A stretch of DNA of 64,000 nucleotides, from positions 62,001 through 126,000 of the forward strand of contig NZ_JODY01000022.1 in the NCBI RefSeq assembly GCF_000718015.1, read 5' to 3'. The notes under the pieces were generated by a model. It saw only the letters and a program-made list of their open reading frames with translations, was not told where the DNA came from and made no database searches. This stretch comes from Streptomyces catenulae. Its GTDB lineage: Bacteria; Actinomycetota; Actinomycetes; Streptomycetales; Streptomycetaceae. Shown piece by piece: positions 49,625 to 58,404 of this stretch. The stretch's first letter is position 1. Each line of letters begins with the position of its first letter. The position numbers and the translations under genes were made by a program.

Positions 49625-51424
49625 ATGACTGACGCTGAGGCCATGCCCACCTGGGAGAAGCGGTTCCGCGCACCGCGCGTCTCCCTTCCCGACTGGGCGG
49701 AGGACGCCCCCGACCGCTCGCTGTTCGTCTCCAACGCGACCGGCACCTTCGAGCTGTACGCCTGGGACCGGAAGACCGGTCACCAGCGTCAGGCCACGGA
49801 CCGGCCGAACGGCACCACGGACGGCACGCTGTCGCCCGACGGCGAGTGGATCTGGTGGTTCTCGGACACCGACGGCGACGAGTTCGGGGTGTGGCTGCGG
49901 CAGCCCTTCGGCGGCGGCACGGACGAACCGGCCACCCCCGGCCTCGCCCCCTCCTACCCCGCCGGACTCGCCCTCGGCCGGGACGGCTCCGCCGTCGTCG
50001 GCCGCTCCACGGACGAGGAGGGCTCGACGATCCACGTCGTCCGGCCCGGCCAGGAGCCGGTGGAGATCTACCGCCACCAGGAGTCGGCCGGGGTCGGTGA
50101 CTACTCCCACGACGGTTCGCTGATCGCCATCGAGCACACCGAGCACGGCGACGCCATGCACTCGGCGATCCGCGTCGTCCGCCCGGACGGTTCGACCGTC
50201 GCCGAGCTGGACGACACCAAGGGCGGCACCGAGGAGCTGGGGCTGGCCGTGATGGGCTTCGCGCCGGTCGCCGGTGACACCCGGCTGCTCGTCGGCCACC
50301 AGCGGCGCGGCCGGTGGGAGCCGATGATCTGGGACCCGCTGACCGGCGTCGAGACCGCCCTCGACATCGACCTGCCCGGTGACGTCGGCGCCGACTGGTA
50401 CCCGGACGGCTCGGCCCTGCTCATCGAGCACGGATACCAGGCCCGCGGCGAGCTGTGGCACCTCGGTCTCGGCGCGGACGGCGCCGGGCTGACGCGGGTG
50501 GACACCCCGGCGGGCACGGTCTCGGGCGCCACGGCGCGGCCCGACGGCACCGTCGAGTACCTCTGGTCGTCCGCCGCCCGGCCGCCGGAGGTCCGCTCCA
50601 CCGGCGGCGCGGTCGTCCTCGACCCGCCCGGGATGAAGGCCCCGGCCTCCGTCGAGGTCACCGACGCCTGGGTGGAGGGGCCGGGCGGCCGGATCCACGC
50701 CCTGGTCCAGCGGCCCGCGGGCGACGGCCCGTTCCCCACCGTCTTCGACATCCACGGCGGCCCCACCTGGCACGACAGCGACGCGTTCGCCTCCGCGCCC
50801 GCCGCCTGGGTGGACCACGGCTTCGCGGTCGTCCGCGTCAACTACCGCGGCTCGACGGGGTACGGCCGCGCCTGGACGGACGCGCTCAAGCACCGCGTCG
50901 GGCTGATCGAGCTGGAGGACATCGCCGCGGTCCGCGAATGGGCCGTCTCCTCCGGCCTCGCCGACCCGGAGCGGCTGATCCTCTCCGGCGGCTCGTGGGG
51001 CGGCTACCTCACCCTGCTGGGCCTGGGCACCCAGCCGGACGCCTGGGCCCTCGGCCTCGCCGCCGTCCCGGTCGCGGACTACGTCACGGCGTACCACGAC
51101 GAGATGGAGGCGCTGAAGGCGATGGACCGCACCCTCCTCGGCGGCACCCCGGAGGAGGTCCCGGAGCGCTTCGAGGCATCGTCCCCGCTCACCTACGTGG
51201 ACGCGGTGCGGGCCCCCGTCTACCTCTCCGCGGGCGTCAACGACCCCCGCTGCCCGATCCGGCAGGTGGAGAACTACGTCGAGCGCCTGGAGCAGCGCGC
51301 CCACCCGCACGAGGTCTACCGCTACGACGCGGGCCACGGCTCCCTCGTCGTCGAGGAGCGGATCAAGCAGGTCCGCCTGGAGCTGGACTTCGCGCTGCGG
51401 CACCTGAAGGAGAAGACGGGCTGA
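49625..51424 (+). CDS. S9-family serine peptidase (prolyl oligopeptidase-like)
   Basis: A 599-residue cytoplasmic peptidase, acylaminoacyl-peptidase type. An N-terminal beta-propeller (residues about 25-340) shows repeated blades such as DGTLSPDGEWIWWFSDTDGD. The alpha/beta-hydrolase domain has PTVFDIHGGPTWHD, the nucleophile elbow LSGGSWGGYLT (Ser about residue 458), Asp in GVNDPRCP and His in DAGHGSLV. The start MTDAEAMPTWEKRF at 49625 excludes a longer noise extension. It removes N-terminal residues from short peptides in the family. No signal peptide is present. Confidence 0.92.
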   Translation: MTDAEAMPTWEKRFRAPRVSLPDWAEDAPDRSLFVSNATGTFELYAWDRKTGHQRQATDRPNGTTDGTLSPDGEWIWWFSDTDGDEFGVWLRQPFGGGTDEPATPGLAPSYPAGLALGRDGSAVVGRSTDEEGSTIHVVRPGQEPVEIYRHQESAGVGDYSHDGSLIAIEHTEHGDAMHSAIRVVRPDGSTVAELDDTKGGTEELGLAVMGFAPVAGDTRLLVGHQRRGRWEPMIWDPLTGVETALDIDLPGDVGADWYPDGSALLIEHGYQARGELWHLGLGADGAGLTRVDTPAGTVSGATARPDGTVEYLWSSAARPPEVRSTGGAVVLDPPGMKAPASVEVTDAWVEGPGGRIHALVQRPAGDGPFPTVFDIHGGPTWHDSDAFASAPAAWVDHGFAVVRVNYRGSTGYGRAWTDALKHRVGLIELEDIAAVREWAVSSGLADPERLILSGGSWGGYLTLLGLGTQPDAWALGLAAVPVADYVTAYHDEMEALKAMDRTLLGGTPEEVPERFEASSPLTYVDAVRAPVYLSAGVNDPRCPIRQVENYVERLEQRAHPHEVYRYDAGHGSLVVEERIKQVRLELDFALRHLKEKTG

Positions 51425-51447
51425 GCCGACGTGCGGGGGGGGAGCCG

Positions 51448-52275
51448 CTATCCGGCCGGAACGCCTTCCGGCTCCTCCTCCGCCACGTCCGTCCCGATCC
51501 CCAGCGCCGCGTCCCGGGCCGCCTCCACCTCGCGGCGGAGCAGCCGGAACCACATGAAGACCACGAACCCGGCGAAGACGAACCACTCGCAGGTGTAGCC
51601 GAGGTTCTGGAACGCCTTGAGGTCGAGTCCGCTGCCCTCCGCGGCGGCCGGGGGCACGGCCTTCAGCGGCGCGGAGGTCTCGCCGAGCGTGATCCAGCCG
51701 TCGTAGACCGGGTACGGCACGATGTTGACCAGCGAGGCGGCGCTGATCATCCCGAGCTGCCCCGCGGGCAGACCGCCGCTCGCCTGCACCCCGCTGGTCC
51801 CGATGTTCTCGGACGCCTGGAGGGCGCCGGTGACGGTCACCTCACCGGTCGGCGGGGCGGGCACCTCGGCGGTGTCGGCGGGGTTGTCCGCGTCGCCGGG
51901 CAGCCAGCCGCGGACGACCGGCAGCGCCTTGCCGCCGTCGGTGCGCAGCGGCGTCAGGACGTAGAAGCCCGGGCGGCTACCGGCCTTGCGGTCGAGGGTC
52001 CGGTCCGGGACCAGCAGCTGGTGCCGGGCGTCGTACGTGCCGCGGGCGCGGGCCTGGCGGCCGGAGGTGACCTGGTCGACCGGGAGCAGACTGTCGATCG
52101 GCCGGGCGGCGGCCGTCTCGGCGGCAGCGGCCCGGTCCGCCTGCTGCCGGTGCGAGTCGACGCGATCCTCGAAGCGGCCGAGCTGCCAACTGCCCATGAA
52201 GATGCAGACAGGGATCGCCAGCACGGCGAAGACGTTGATTCCCCACCACCGCGGGGTCAGCAGGAACCGGTACAC
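51448..52275 (-). CDS. SURF1-family cytochrome oxidase assembly protein
   Basis: A 275-residue membrane protein with helices near the N-terminus (WWGINVFAVLAIPVCIFMGS, residues about 10-29) and C-terminus (YTCEWFVFAGFVVFMWFRLL). Between them lies an extracytoplasmic domain. SWQLGRFEDRVD after helix 1 and the late VYDGWITL are SURF1 hallmarks. SURF1 proteins help assemble the haem a3/CuB site of cytochrome c oxidase. It ends 23 bases from the end of the convergent peptidase gene. Confidence 0.92.
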   Translation of the reverse strand: MYRFLLTPRWWGINVFAVLAIPVCIFMGSWQLGRFEDRVDSHRQQADRAAAAETAAARPIDSLLPVDQVTSGRQARARGTYDARHQLLVPDRTLDRKAGSRPGFYVLTPLRTDGGKALPVVRGWLPGDADNPADTAEVPAPPTGEVTVTGALQASENIGTSGVQASGGLPAGQLGMISAASLVNIVPYPVYDGWITLGETSAPLKAVPPAAAEGSGLDLKAFQNLGYTCEWFVFAGFVVFMWFRLLRREVEAARDAALGIGTDVAEEEPEGVPAG

Positions 52276-52358
52276 GCCGTCTACGGTACGGGGCCCGCGC
52301 CCGGCGCCCGCACCGCCCCCTCACCGGGCGGCGGGGCGGCGGCCCGCACGGCGACCGG

Positions 52359-53552
52359 TCACTTCCCGTTGAGCACGCCGGTCCGGTAGACCGTTCCGGC
52401 GCAGGCGTCGGTGAGGGTGGCATCGGCGGCGACCGGGTCGCCGGAGTCCGGGGTGTGGCTGAGCACGATGGTGCCGGACGCGGCACCGCCGCCGCCCGAA
52501 CCGCCGCCGCTCCCCCCGCCGGTGTCGCCGCCCTGACCGCCGCCGTCCTGCCCGCTGTCGTCGGCGGCCGGGGCGTCCGAGGGGCTGGAGGGGGAGGCCG
52601 ACGGCGAGGGCCCGGAGCCGTTGCAGCCGCCGGACGCCGGGATCCAGGCGAACTTGACCTCGTACGCCTGCCCCGGCTTCAGCACGAGCTGGTCGGGGGC
52701 GGTGGCCGGGTCGGGCAGCCCGGTCGCCTCGTCGCCGCTGGTGTGGTCGACGACATGGATACGGCCGGTGTCGGCGGTGCCCTGCGCCACGACGTCCACG
52801 GTCCCGGCGCCGTCGACGGAGCAGGGCGTGGCCGAGGTGTTGACGACGCGGAAGGCGCCGTAGACGCGCCCCGCGGAGTCGGCCGGGGCGACATTGCCGG
52901 TGCCCTTGCCGAGCTGGTCCCGCCCGCACGCCGGGGAGGAGACGTCGGTCGTCTCGTACGGGTCCGGGCTGCCCGCGCCCGGGCCGTCCCCGGGGTGGTG
53001 GGGCTCGGCCGAGGTGCCGTGGCCGCCGGCGGGGTGGCCGGTGCCGCCGTCCGCCGCGCCGCCGCCGGCGGGCTGCCGTCCGCGGGTGGTGGTGCCGCCG
53101 TCCGGGGCGCCGTCGGTGGCGCCGGTCTGCCGGTTCCCGGCGGCGTTGGCCGACCGGTCGCCGGGGGCGTCGTCGAGGTGGGCGACCTGCACCATCGCCG
53201 GGATGGAGGTGCCGCCGAGCAGCAGCGCCGCGGCCGCGCCGACCACGGCGTGGCGACGGCGGCGGCGCCGGGCGGGGACCGCGTGCCGGATCTGTTCCAG
53301 GGCGTCCGGCGCCGGTTCGAGGTCGCCGACGGAGGACTGGAGCAGCCGCCGCAGCGCCTCCTCGTCGCCGACTCCGTCGCCGCCGGGGGTCCGGCCGCCG
53401 GGCTCGGTGTCTCCACCGCTCCGGGCCCAGCCGGGAGCGGCGTGAGCGCCCTCCCCACTTCCGGAATACACGAAATCTCCGGCACCGTCCGGGCCGCCGG
53501 GATCGCCCGCCCCGGAGTGCGCACGGGCCGGGTCGACGGGGTTGCCGTTCAT
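52359..53552 (-). CDS. Membrane protein coupled to an ECF sigma factor (putative anti-sigma)
   Basis: A 397-residue protein. The cytoplasmic N-terminus has a helical stretch (EEALRRLLQSSVGDLEPAPD, residues about 64-83). One transmembrane helix follows (VVGAAAALLLGGTSIPAMVQ, residues about 102-121), then a long Gly/Pro/Thr-rich external region containing a folded part with isolated cysteines (residues about 205-310). Its start overlaps the sigma factor stop (ATGA), the usual arrangement for sigma/anti-sigma pairs. It lacks the zinc-binding HxxxCxxC of ZAS-type anti-sigma factors, so a non-ZAS anti-sigma or sensor is a cautious reading. Confidence 0.75.
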   Translation of the reverse strand: MNGNPVDPARAHSGAGDPGGPDGAGDFVYSGSGEGAHAAPGWARSGGDTEPGGRTPGGDGVGDEEALRRLLQSSVGDLEPAPDALEQIRHAVPARRRRRRHAVVGAAAALLLGGTSIPAMVQVAHLDDAPGDRSANAAGNRQTGATDGAPDGGTTTRGRQPAGGGAADGGTGHPAGGHGTSAEPHHPGDGPGAGSPDPYETTDVSSPACGRDQLGKGTGNVAPADSAGRVYGAFRVVNTSATPCSVDGAGTVDVVAQGTADTGRIHVVDHTSGDEATGLPDPATAPDQLVLKPGQAYEVKFAWIPASGGCNGSGPSPSASPSSPSDAPAADDSGQDGGGQGGDTGGGSGGGSGGGGAASGTIVLSHTPDSGDPVAADATLTDACAGTVYRTGVLNGK

Positions 53553-54229
53553 GCCGGTGCCTCCATCGCGACGCGGAGCGCCGCGATACCGCGTGAGCCG
53601 TACGCCTTGACCGAGCCGAGCGATATCCCCAGCGTCTCGGCGACCTGCGCCTCGGTCATGTCGGCGAAGTAGCGCAGCACCAACACCTCGCGCTGGCGGC
53701 GCTGGAGCCCGCGCATCGCCCGGATCAGCTCGTCGCGCTCCAGCAGGTCGTAGGCGCCTTCCTCGGCGCTCGCCATGTCCGGCATCGGCTTGGAGAGCAG
53801 CTTGAGGCCGATGATGCGGCGGCGCAGCGCGGAGCGGGAGAGGTTGACGACGGTCTGCCGCAGATAGGCGAGCGTCTTCTCCGGTTCGCGGACGCGGTTA
53901 CGGGCGGAGTGGACGCGGATGAACGCCTCCTGGACGACGTCCTCGCAGGAGGCGGTGTCGTCGAGGAGCAGCGCCGCGAGACCGAGCAGGGAACGGTAGT
54001 GGGCCCGGTACGTCTCGGTGAGGTGGTCGACGCTGGTGCCGGTGGCCGCCGAGTCGTCGGAGTCACCGCGCTGGTCGGCGTCGCCGCGCGGGGCGGGGAG
54101 TTTGCCGGGCCGCGTGGTGGGCCAGGGCGCGATCACCGGCATGCCCCCGGCGCCACGGGCGTGCGGCGGGCGCACTGCCGCGCCCGCTGCGCCCACCGGG
54201 GCGATCGTGAATGCGAGAACCTCTGCCAC
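53549..54229 (-). CDS. ECF RNA polymerase sigma factor
   Basis: A 226-residue extracytoplasmic-function sigma factor. Region 2 is HLTETYRAHYRSLLGLAALL and ASCEDVVQEAFIRVH, and region 4 is LQRRQREVLVLRYFADMTEA followed by AQVAETLGISLGSVKAY. It is of the SigE-like or related SigM/MAST-type ECF group. The first ~60 residues are a Pro/Gly-rich extension, so the true start may be further in; GTG 54227-54229 is the longest candidate. It is translationally coupled to the membrane protein that follows. Confidence 0.9.
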   Translation of the reverse strand: MAEVLAFTIAPVGAAGAAVRPPHARGAGGMPVIAPWPTTRPGKLPAPRGDADQRGDSDDSAATGTSVDHLTETYRAHYRSLLGLAALLLDDTASCEDVVQEAFIRVHSARNRVREPEKTLAYLRQTVVNLSRSALRRRIIGLKLLSKPMPDMASAEEGAYDLLERDELIRAMRGLQRRQREVLVLRYFADMTEAQVAETLGISLGSVKAYGSRGIAALRVAMEAPA

Positions 54230-54701
54230 GCCTGTTGGACACGCATCTCCCCGTCAGGGTTGTACGCGCACGCCACCGTCTCCGGTGTCGCGTTGTATGC
54301 CCTCATTGCGCCCCAGCTCTTCCTCGGTGCCCCATTTATCCCGACGCGTCCGCTCCGGCCTCAGCTGTGCCGGGACCGCCGCCGGTACGCCGCGACCGCC
54401 CCTGGCGCCGTGCACCCCAGGAGCCCCGCCCACCCACGACGCCCCGCGGGGCAGGACCCAAGACGCCCCGCTCCCGACCGCCGGTTCCCGGACGGTTCCG
54501 AGCCTCCCGACCGGACGCACCGAAACGCCTCTGACCAGGCACGGGACGCCGGAAGCCCCGACCCGATCACAGAACCTTCACACGTTTCACAAGTATGTCG
54601 CAGGGGGGTGACACCGCGACACCCGAATCCCGGAACGCCTTTTCCCCGACCGGCCGGTGACGCCCCCGGGACGCCCGGCGCCACCGCTCCGCGCCCGGCA
54701 C
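54230..54701. other. Intergenic region between sigma factor and aspartate kinase
   Basis: About 470 bases without a credible gene. In S. coelicolor I recall asd (aspartate-semialdehyde dehydrogenase) in this place beside ask, but no dehydrogenase frame is present in any direction. The left part should contain the sigma factor promoter, since the sigma gene starts at 54229 and reads leftward. A Cys/Thr-rich short frame near 54250 looks random. Confidence 0.5.
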
Positions 54702-54748
54702 AAAAGCGGGCGGTCCGCCCCCGCGTCACGCGCGGGAGCGGACCGCCC
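54702..54748 (-). terminator. Intrinsic terminator of the aspartate kinase gene
   Basis: On the minus strand, 11-bp arms (GGGCGGTCCGC and GCGGACCGCCC) close a long hairpin with an inner GC-rich stem. It is followed by GCTTTTG, with the T-run at 54705-54702. It lies 16 bases beyond the kinase stop, so transcription from the kinase gene should end there. Confidence 0.75.
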
Positions 54749-54764
54749 GGTCCGTGCCGGTGGG

Positions 54765-56036
54765 TCAGCGCCCGGTGCCGCCGTAGACCACGGCCTCGTC
54801 GCTGTCCGTGTCGAGGCCGAAGGCGGTGTGGACCGCGCGCACCGCCTCGTTCACATCGTCGGCGCGGGTGACGACCGAGATACGGATCTCGGAGGTCGAG
54901 ATCAGCTCGATGTTCACCCCGGCGTTCGACAGCGCCTCGAAGAACGTCGCGGTGACGCCCGGGTTGGTCTTCATGCCCGCGCCGACCAGGGAGATCTTGG
55001 CGATCTGGTCGTCGTAGCGGAGCGAGTCGAAGCCGACCGCCGCGCGGGTCTTCTCCAGCGCGGCGACGGCCTTGCGGCCCTCCGCCTTCGGCAGCGTGAA
55101 GGAGATGTCCGTCAGTCCGGTCGAGGCGGCCGAGACGTTCTGGACGACCATGTCGATGTTGACCTCGGAGTCCGCGATGGCGCGGAAGATGCGCGCGGCC
55201 TCGCCCGGCTTGTCCGGCACACCGACGACCGTGACCTTCGCCTCGGAGGTGTCGTGTGCGACGCCCGAGATGATTGCCTGCTCCATCGGCTGGTCCCCTT
55301 GCGGTTCGTTGCTGACCCACGTGCCCTTGAGCCCCGAGAACGAGGAGCGGACGTGGATCGGGATGTTGTAACGGCGGGCGTACTCGACGCAGCGGTGCAG
55401 CAGCACCTTGGAGCCGGAACTGGCCAGCTCCAGCATGTCCTCGAAGGAGATCCAGTCGATCTTCCGGGCCTTCTTCACGACCCGCGGGTCGGCGGTGAAG
55501 ACACCGTCGACGTCGGTGTAGATCTCACAGACATCGGCGTTCAGCGCGGCGGCCAGCGCGACGGCGGTGGTGTCCGAGCCGCCCCGGCCGAGCGTCGTGA
55601 TGTCCTTCTTGTCCTGCGAGACACCCTGGAAACCGGCGACGATGGCGATGTTGCCCTCGTCGACGGAGGTCTTGATGCGGCCGGGCGTGACATCGATGAT
55701 CCGCGCCTTGTTGTGCACGGAATCGGTGATCACACCGGCCTGGCTACCGGTGAAGGACTGCGCTTCATGACCGAGGTTTTTGATCGCCATCGCCAGCAGC
55801 GCCATGGAGATTCGCTCTCCGGCGGTCAGCAGCATGTCGAACTCGCGCCCCGATGGAATCGGGGACACTTCCTGAGCGAGATCGATCAGCTCGTCCGTCG
55901 TGTCGCCCATCGCCGAAACCACCACGACAACCTGGTTGCCGTTCTTCTTGGCCTCGACGACTCGCTTGGCAACGCGCTTGATGCCCTCGGCATCCGCAAC
56001 GGATGAGCCGCCGTACTTCTGCACGACAAGGCCCAC
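54765..56036 (-). CDS. ask: Aspartate kinase
   Basis: A 423-residue first enzyme of the aspartate pathway (lysine, threonine, methionine, diaminopimelate). The kinase domain starts with [20 protein letters not shown], has AGFQGVSQ and [20 protein letters not shown], and leads to two ACT domains ([20 protein letters not shown] and [20 protein letters not shown]). The GTG start at 56034-56036 follows GAGGAG. It is the monocistronic allosteric type of actinobacteria, which can also be translated internally as a beta subunit. Usual partner asd is not beside it; a terminator follows. Confidence 0.95.
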   Translation of the reverse strand: MGLVVQKYGGSSVADAEGIKRVAKRVVEAKKNGNQVVVVVSAMGDTTDELIDLAQEVSPIPSGREFDMLLTAGERISMALLAMAIKNLGHEAQSFTGSQAGVITDSVHNKARIIDVTPGRIKTSVDEGNIAIVAGFQGVSQDKKDITTLGRGGSDTTAVALAAALNADVCEIYTDVDGVFTADPRVVKKARKIDWISFEDMLELASSGSKVLLHRCVEYARRYNIPIHVRSSFSGLKGTWVSNEPQGDQPMEQAIISGVAHDTSEAKVTVVGVPDKPGEAARIFRAIADSEVNIDMVVQNVSAASTGLTDISFTLPKAEGRKAVAALEKTRAAVGFDSLRYDDQIAKISLVGAGMKTNPGVTATFFEALSNAGVNIELISTSEIRISVVTRADDVNEAVRAVHTAFGLDTDSDEAVVYGGTGR

Positions 56037-56454
56037 GTGCGCTCCTCGCAACTGTCTCTTCGGGAGTTTCCTCCCGGACCCCCGGAAATGGGGGTACTGC
56101 GGTCGACTCAGTTTAACGAGCAGGCGGAAACCGCCTCGCCGATACCGCATGGTGAGACACAACGCTCAACCATCGATCATCTTCTGACGCCGATGATCAC
56201 CGTGTCCCGCGGCGGCTCCGCGCGGCGCCCCGTCGCGCCCGCTCGGCCAGCACATGCCCGCTCCGGCACGGGGCACACGGGAACGTAAGCCAGGTCACAC
56301 ACCGCCACGGCCTCGGCGCACACGGTTTCCGCCACCCCGGAGCCGCCCCGCGCGCCCCTCCGGCACCGCCCCGCGCACCGGCCACGGACCAGGCACCCCA
56401 AGGGCTCCGCCCCCGCTTCGGCCCGGCCGTACGGCGACGACCGGGCGCGGCGGC
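56037..56454. other. Intergenic region upstream of ask
   Basis: About 420 bases between the aspartate kinase start and the stop of the DUF5063 gene. The first 130 bases are relatively AT-rich (AGTTTAACGAG and similar) and probably hold the ask promoter. Frames in the rest are Pro/Arg/Gly-rich with no third-position bias, and I see no gene. Confidence 0.5.
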
Positions 56455-57117
56455 TCAGGCCCGGTCCAGCCCCAACGGCCCGGCGATCTCCGCCGCCATG
56501 ACCTTGCCCGCCTCCTCGGCGAGCCGCTCCTCGTCGCCCCCGGCACCGCTGTCGGTGTCCAGCCCGTCGAGCGCGTCCAGCGGCTGGTCGAGGCGGACGT
56601 GCGCGACCAGCGACTGCAGCGCCCGCAGCGACGCCGACGCGGTCGGACCCCAGTTGGTGAGATAGGAGAACTGCCACCACCACAGCGCCTCGCTGACCCG
56701 GCCTGCCCGGTAGTGCGCGAGCCCGTGGCGCAGATCGGTGACGATGTCCGCGAGGTCGTCGGAGATCCGGCAGGCCACCGGCTCGCTGCGCGGCACGTAC
56801 GGATCGAAGACCTCGGAGTACACGTCGACCGGGTCCAGCAGGCGGGCGAACTGCTCGCGCAGCTCGTCGGCGTCCGGCTCCGGGCCGCTGTCCGGTTCGT
56901 AGCGCTCGTCCGGGACGATGTCCTCGTGGGCGCCGAGGCGTCCGCCGGTGAGCAGCAGCTGGGAGATCTCCAGCAGCAGGAACGGCACCGCGCTGTCCGG
57001 CTCGTCGCCCTTGGCGACCTCGGTCACCGCGACGATGAAGCTCTCGATCGAGTCGGAGATCGATACGGCGAAGTCGTCGGGATTCTGCGTCGCGTTGTGC
57101 AGCGTGGCATCAGACAT
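56455..57117 (-). CDS. DUF5063 family protein
   Basis: A 220-residue soluble helical protein, [20 protein letters not shown]. It has acidic patches ([20 protein letters not shown]), the conserved [20 protein letters not shown], and a helical C-terminus. The DUF5063 family is found next to recR in Streptomyces and related genera, with no known function. The start ATG 57115-57117 follows GGGAGGAG at a good distance and overlaps the recR stop by 8 bases. Confidence 0.85.
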   Translation of the reverse strand: MSDATLHNATQNPDDFAVSISDSIESFIVAVTEVAKGDEPDSAVPFLLLEISQLLLTGGRLGAHEDIVPDERYEPDSGPEPDADELREQFARLLDPVDVYSEVFDPYVPRSEPVACRISDDLADIVTDLRHGLAHYRAGRVSEALWWWQFSYLTNWGPTASASLRALQSLVAHVRLDQPLDALDGLDTDSGAGGDEERLAEEAGKVMAAEIAGPLGLDRA

Positions 57118-57709
57118 CGAGAAGTCTCCTCCCTTCGAAGGCCCGCCCGAGCGTGACCTCGTCGGCATACTCCAGGTCTCCTCCGACCGGCAGTCCGCTC
57201 GCCAGTCGCGTCACCTTCAGCCCCATGGGCTTGATCATGCGCGCCAGATACGTGGCGGTGGCCTCGCCCTCCAGGTTCGGGTCGGTGGCCAGGATCAGCT
57301 CGGTGACGGTGCCGTCGGCGAGCCTGGCCAGCAACTCCCGGATCCGCAGATCGTCCGGCCCCACGCCCTCGATCGGGCTGATCGCCCCGCCGAGCACGTG
57401 GTACCGGCCGCGGAACTCACGCGTCCGCTCGATCGCCACGACGTCCTTGGGCTCCTCGACCACGCAGATGACCGCCGGGTCGCGGCGCGGGTCCAGGCAG
57501 ACCCGGCACTGCTCCTCCTGTGCGACGTTGCCGCACACGCTGCAGAACCGGACCTTCGCCTTGACCTCCATCAGCGCGTTCGCGAGCCGACGGACATCGG
57601 TCGGCTCGGCCTGCAGGACATGGAAGGCGATCCGCTGCGCGCTCTTGGGACCGACGCCGGGCAGCCTGCCCAGCTCGTCGATCAGATCCTGAACCACGCC
57701 TTCGTACAC
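57110..57709 (-). CDS. recR: Recombination protein RecR
   Basis: A 199-residue recombinational repair protein that acts with RecF and RecO at gaps. It begins [20 protein letters not shown] (helix-hairpin-helix). The zinc finger is [16 protein letters not shown] (residues about 56-71), and the Toprim domain follows ([35 protein letters not shown]). Length and order are standard. It is followed by the DUF5063 gene and preceded by ybaB, the widely conserved dnaX-ybaB-recR order. Confidence 0.96.
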   Translation of the reverse strand: MYEGVVQDLIDELGRLPGVGPKSAQRIAFHVLQAEPTDVRRLANALMEVKAKVRFCSVCGNVAQEEQCRVCLDPRRDPAVICVVEEPKDVVAIERTREFRGRYHVLGGAISPIEGVGPDDLRIRELLARLADGTVTELILATDPNLEGEATATYLARMIKPMGLKVTRLASGLPVGGDLEYADEVTLGRAFEGRRLLDV

Positions 57710-57792
57710 GGAACGTCTTCTTTCTCTTCTGCCCTGCTCAGTACGCTAGTTGGCCACCGCCGGAAAGGGGAGACCGCGGCCGGACCCGGGCC

Positions 57793-58140
57793 TCAGAAGG
57801 GCAGGCCGGGGATGCCGCCGCCGAGGCCCTGCGCCAGCGGGCCGAGCTTGCTCTGCTGGAGCTGCTGGGCGCTGGCGTTCGCGTCCCGGACGGCCGCGAG
57901 CACCAGGTCGGCGAGGGTTTCGGCGGTCTCCTCCGCGGAGTCGACATCGACCGCCTTCGGGTCGATGACCAGGCTCTTCAGCTCACCGGAGCCGGTCACC
58001 GTCGCCTTGACGAGGCCGCCGCCCGCCGAACCCTCGACGGGCGTCTCCGCCAGCTCCTGCTGGGCGGCCGCAAGGTCCTGCTGCATCTTCTGGGCCTGCT
58101 GGAGCAGCTGCTGCATATTGGGCTGACCACCGGGGATCAC
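57793..58140 (-). CDS. YbaB/EbfC nucleoid-associated protein
   Basis: A 115-residue small DNA-binding protein from GTG 58138-58140 with AGGAG ahead of it. The family pattern is [20 protein letters not shown], then [20 protein letters not shown] and [20 protein letters not shown]. YbaB dimers bind and bend DNA and help organise the nucleoid or assist RecR-linked repair. It lies between dnaX and recR, as in many bacteria. Confidence 0.93.
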   Translation of the reverse strand: MIPGGQPNMQQLLQQAQKMQQDLAAAQQELAETPVEGSAGGGLVKATVTGSGELKSLVIDPKAVDVDSAEETAETLADLVLAAVRDANASAQQLQQSKLGPLAQGLGGGIPGLPF

Positions 58141-58404
58141 GACGTGACTCCTGCCATACGACAACGATTGGTGCGGTAGCCCGAGCCTACGTGCTTCCCG
58201 GGACCGGCGCCTTACGCCGTACGGACGAGCCGCCACACATACGCCCGGCCCGCTCCACCGCCCGCATCCTCCCCCTACGGGGTGAACGGAACGGAGCCGT
58301 CCGACCACCCGCGGCGGTACGGACGGCGGCCCGCACACCGGAGCCCGCGCGCGGCGGCCCGACGGCGCCCCGCAGCCCCACCGGGCCCGGGACGCCCGGC
58401 CGTC

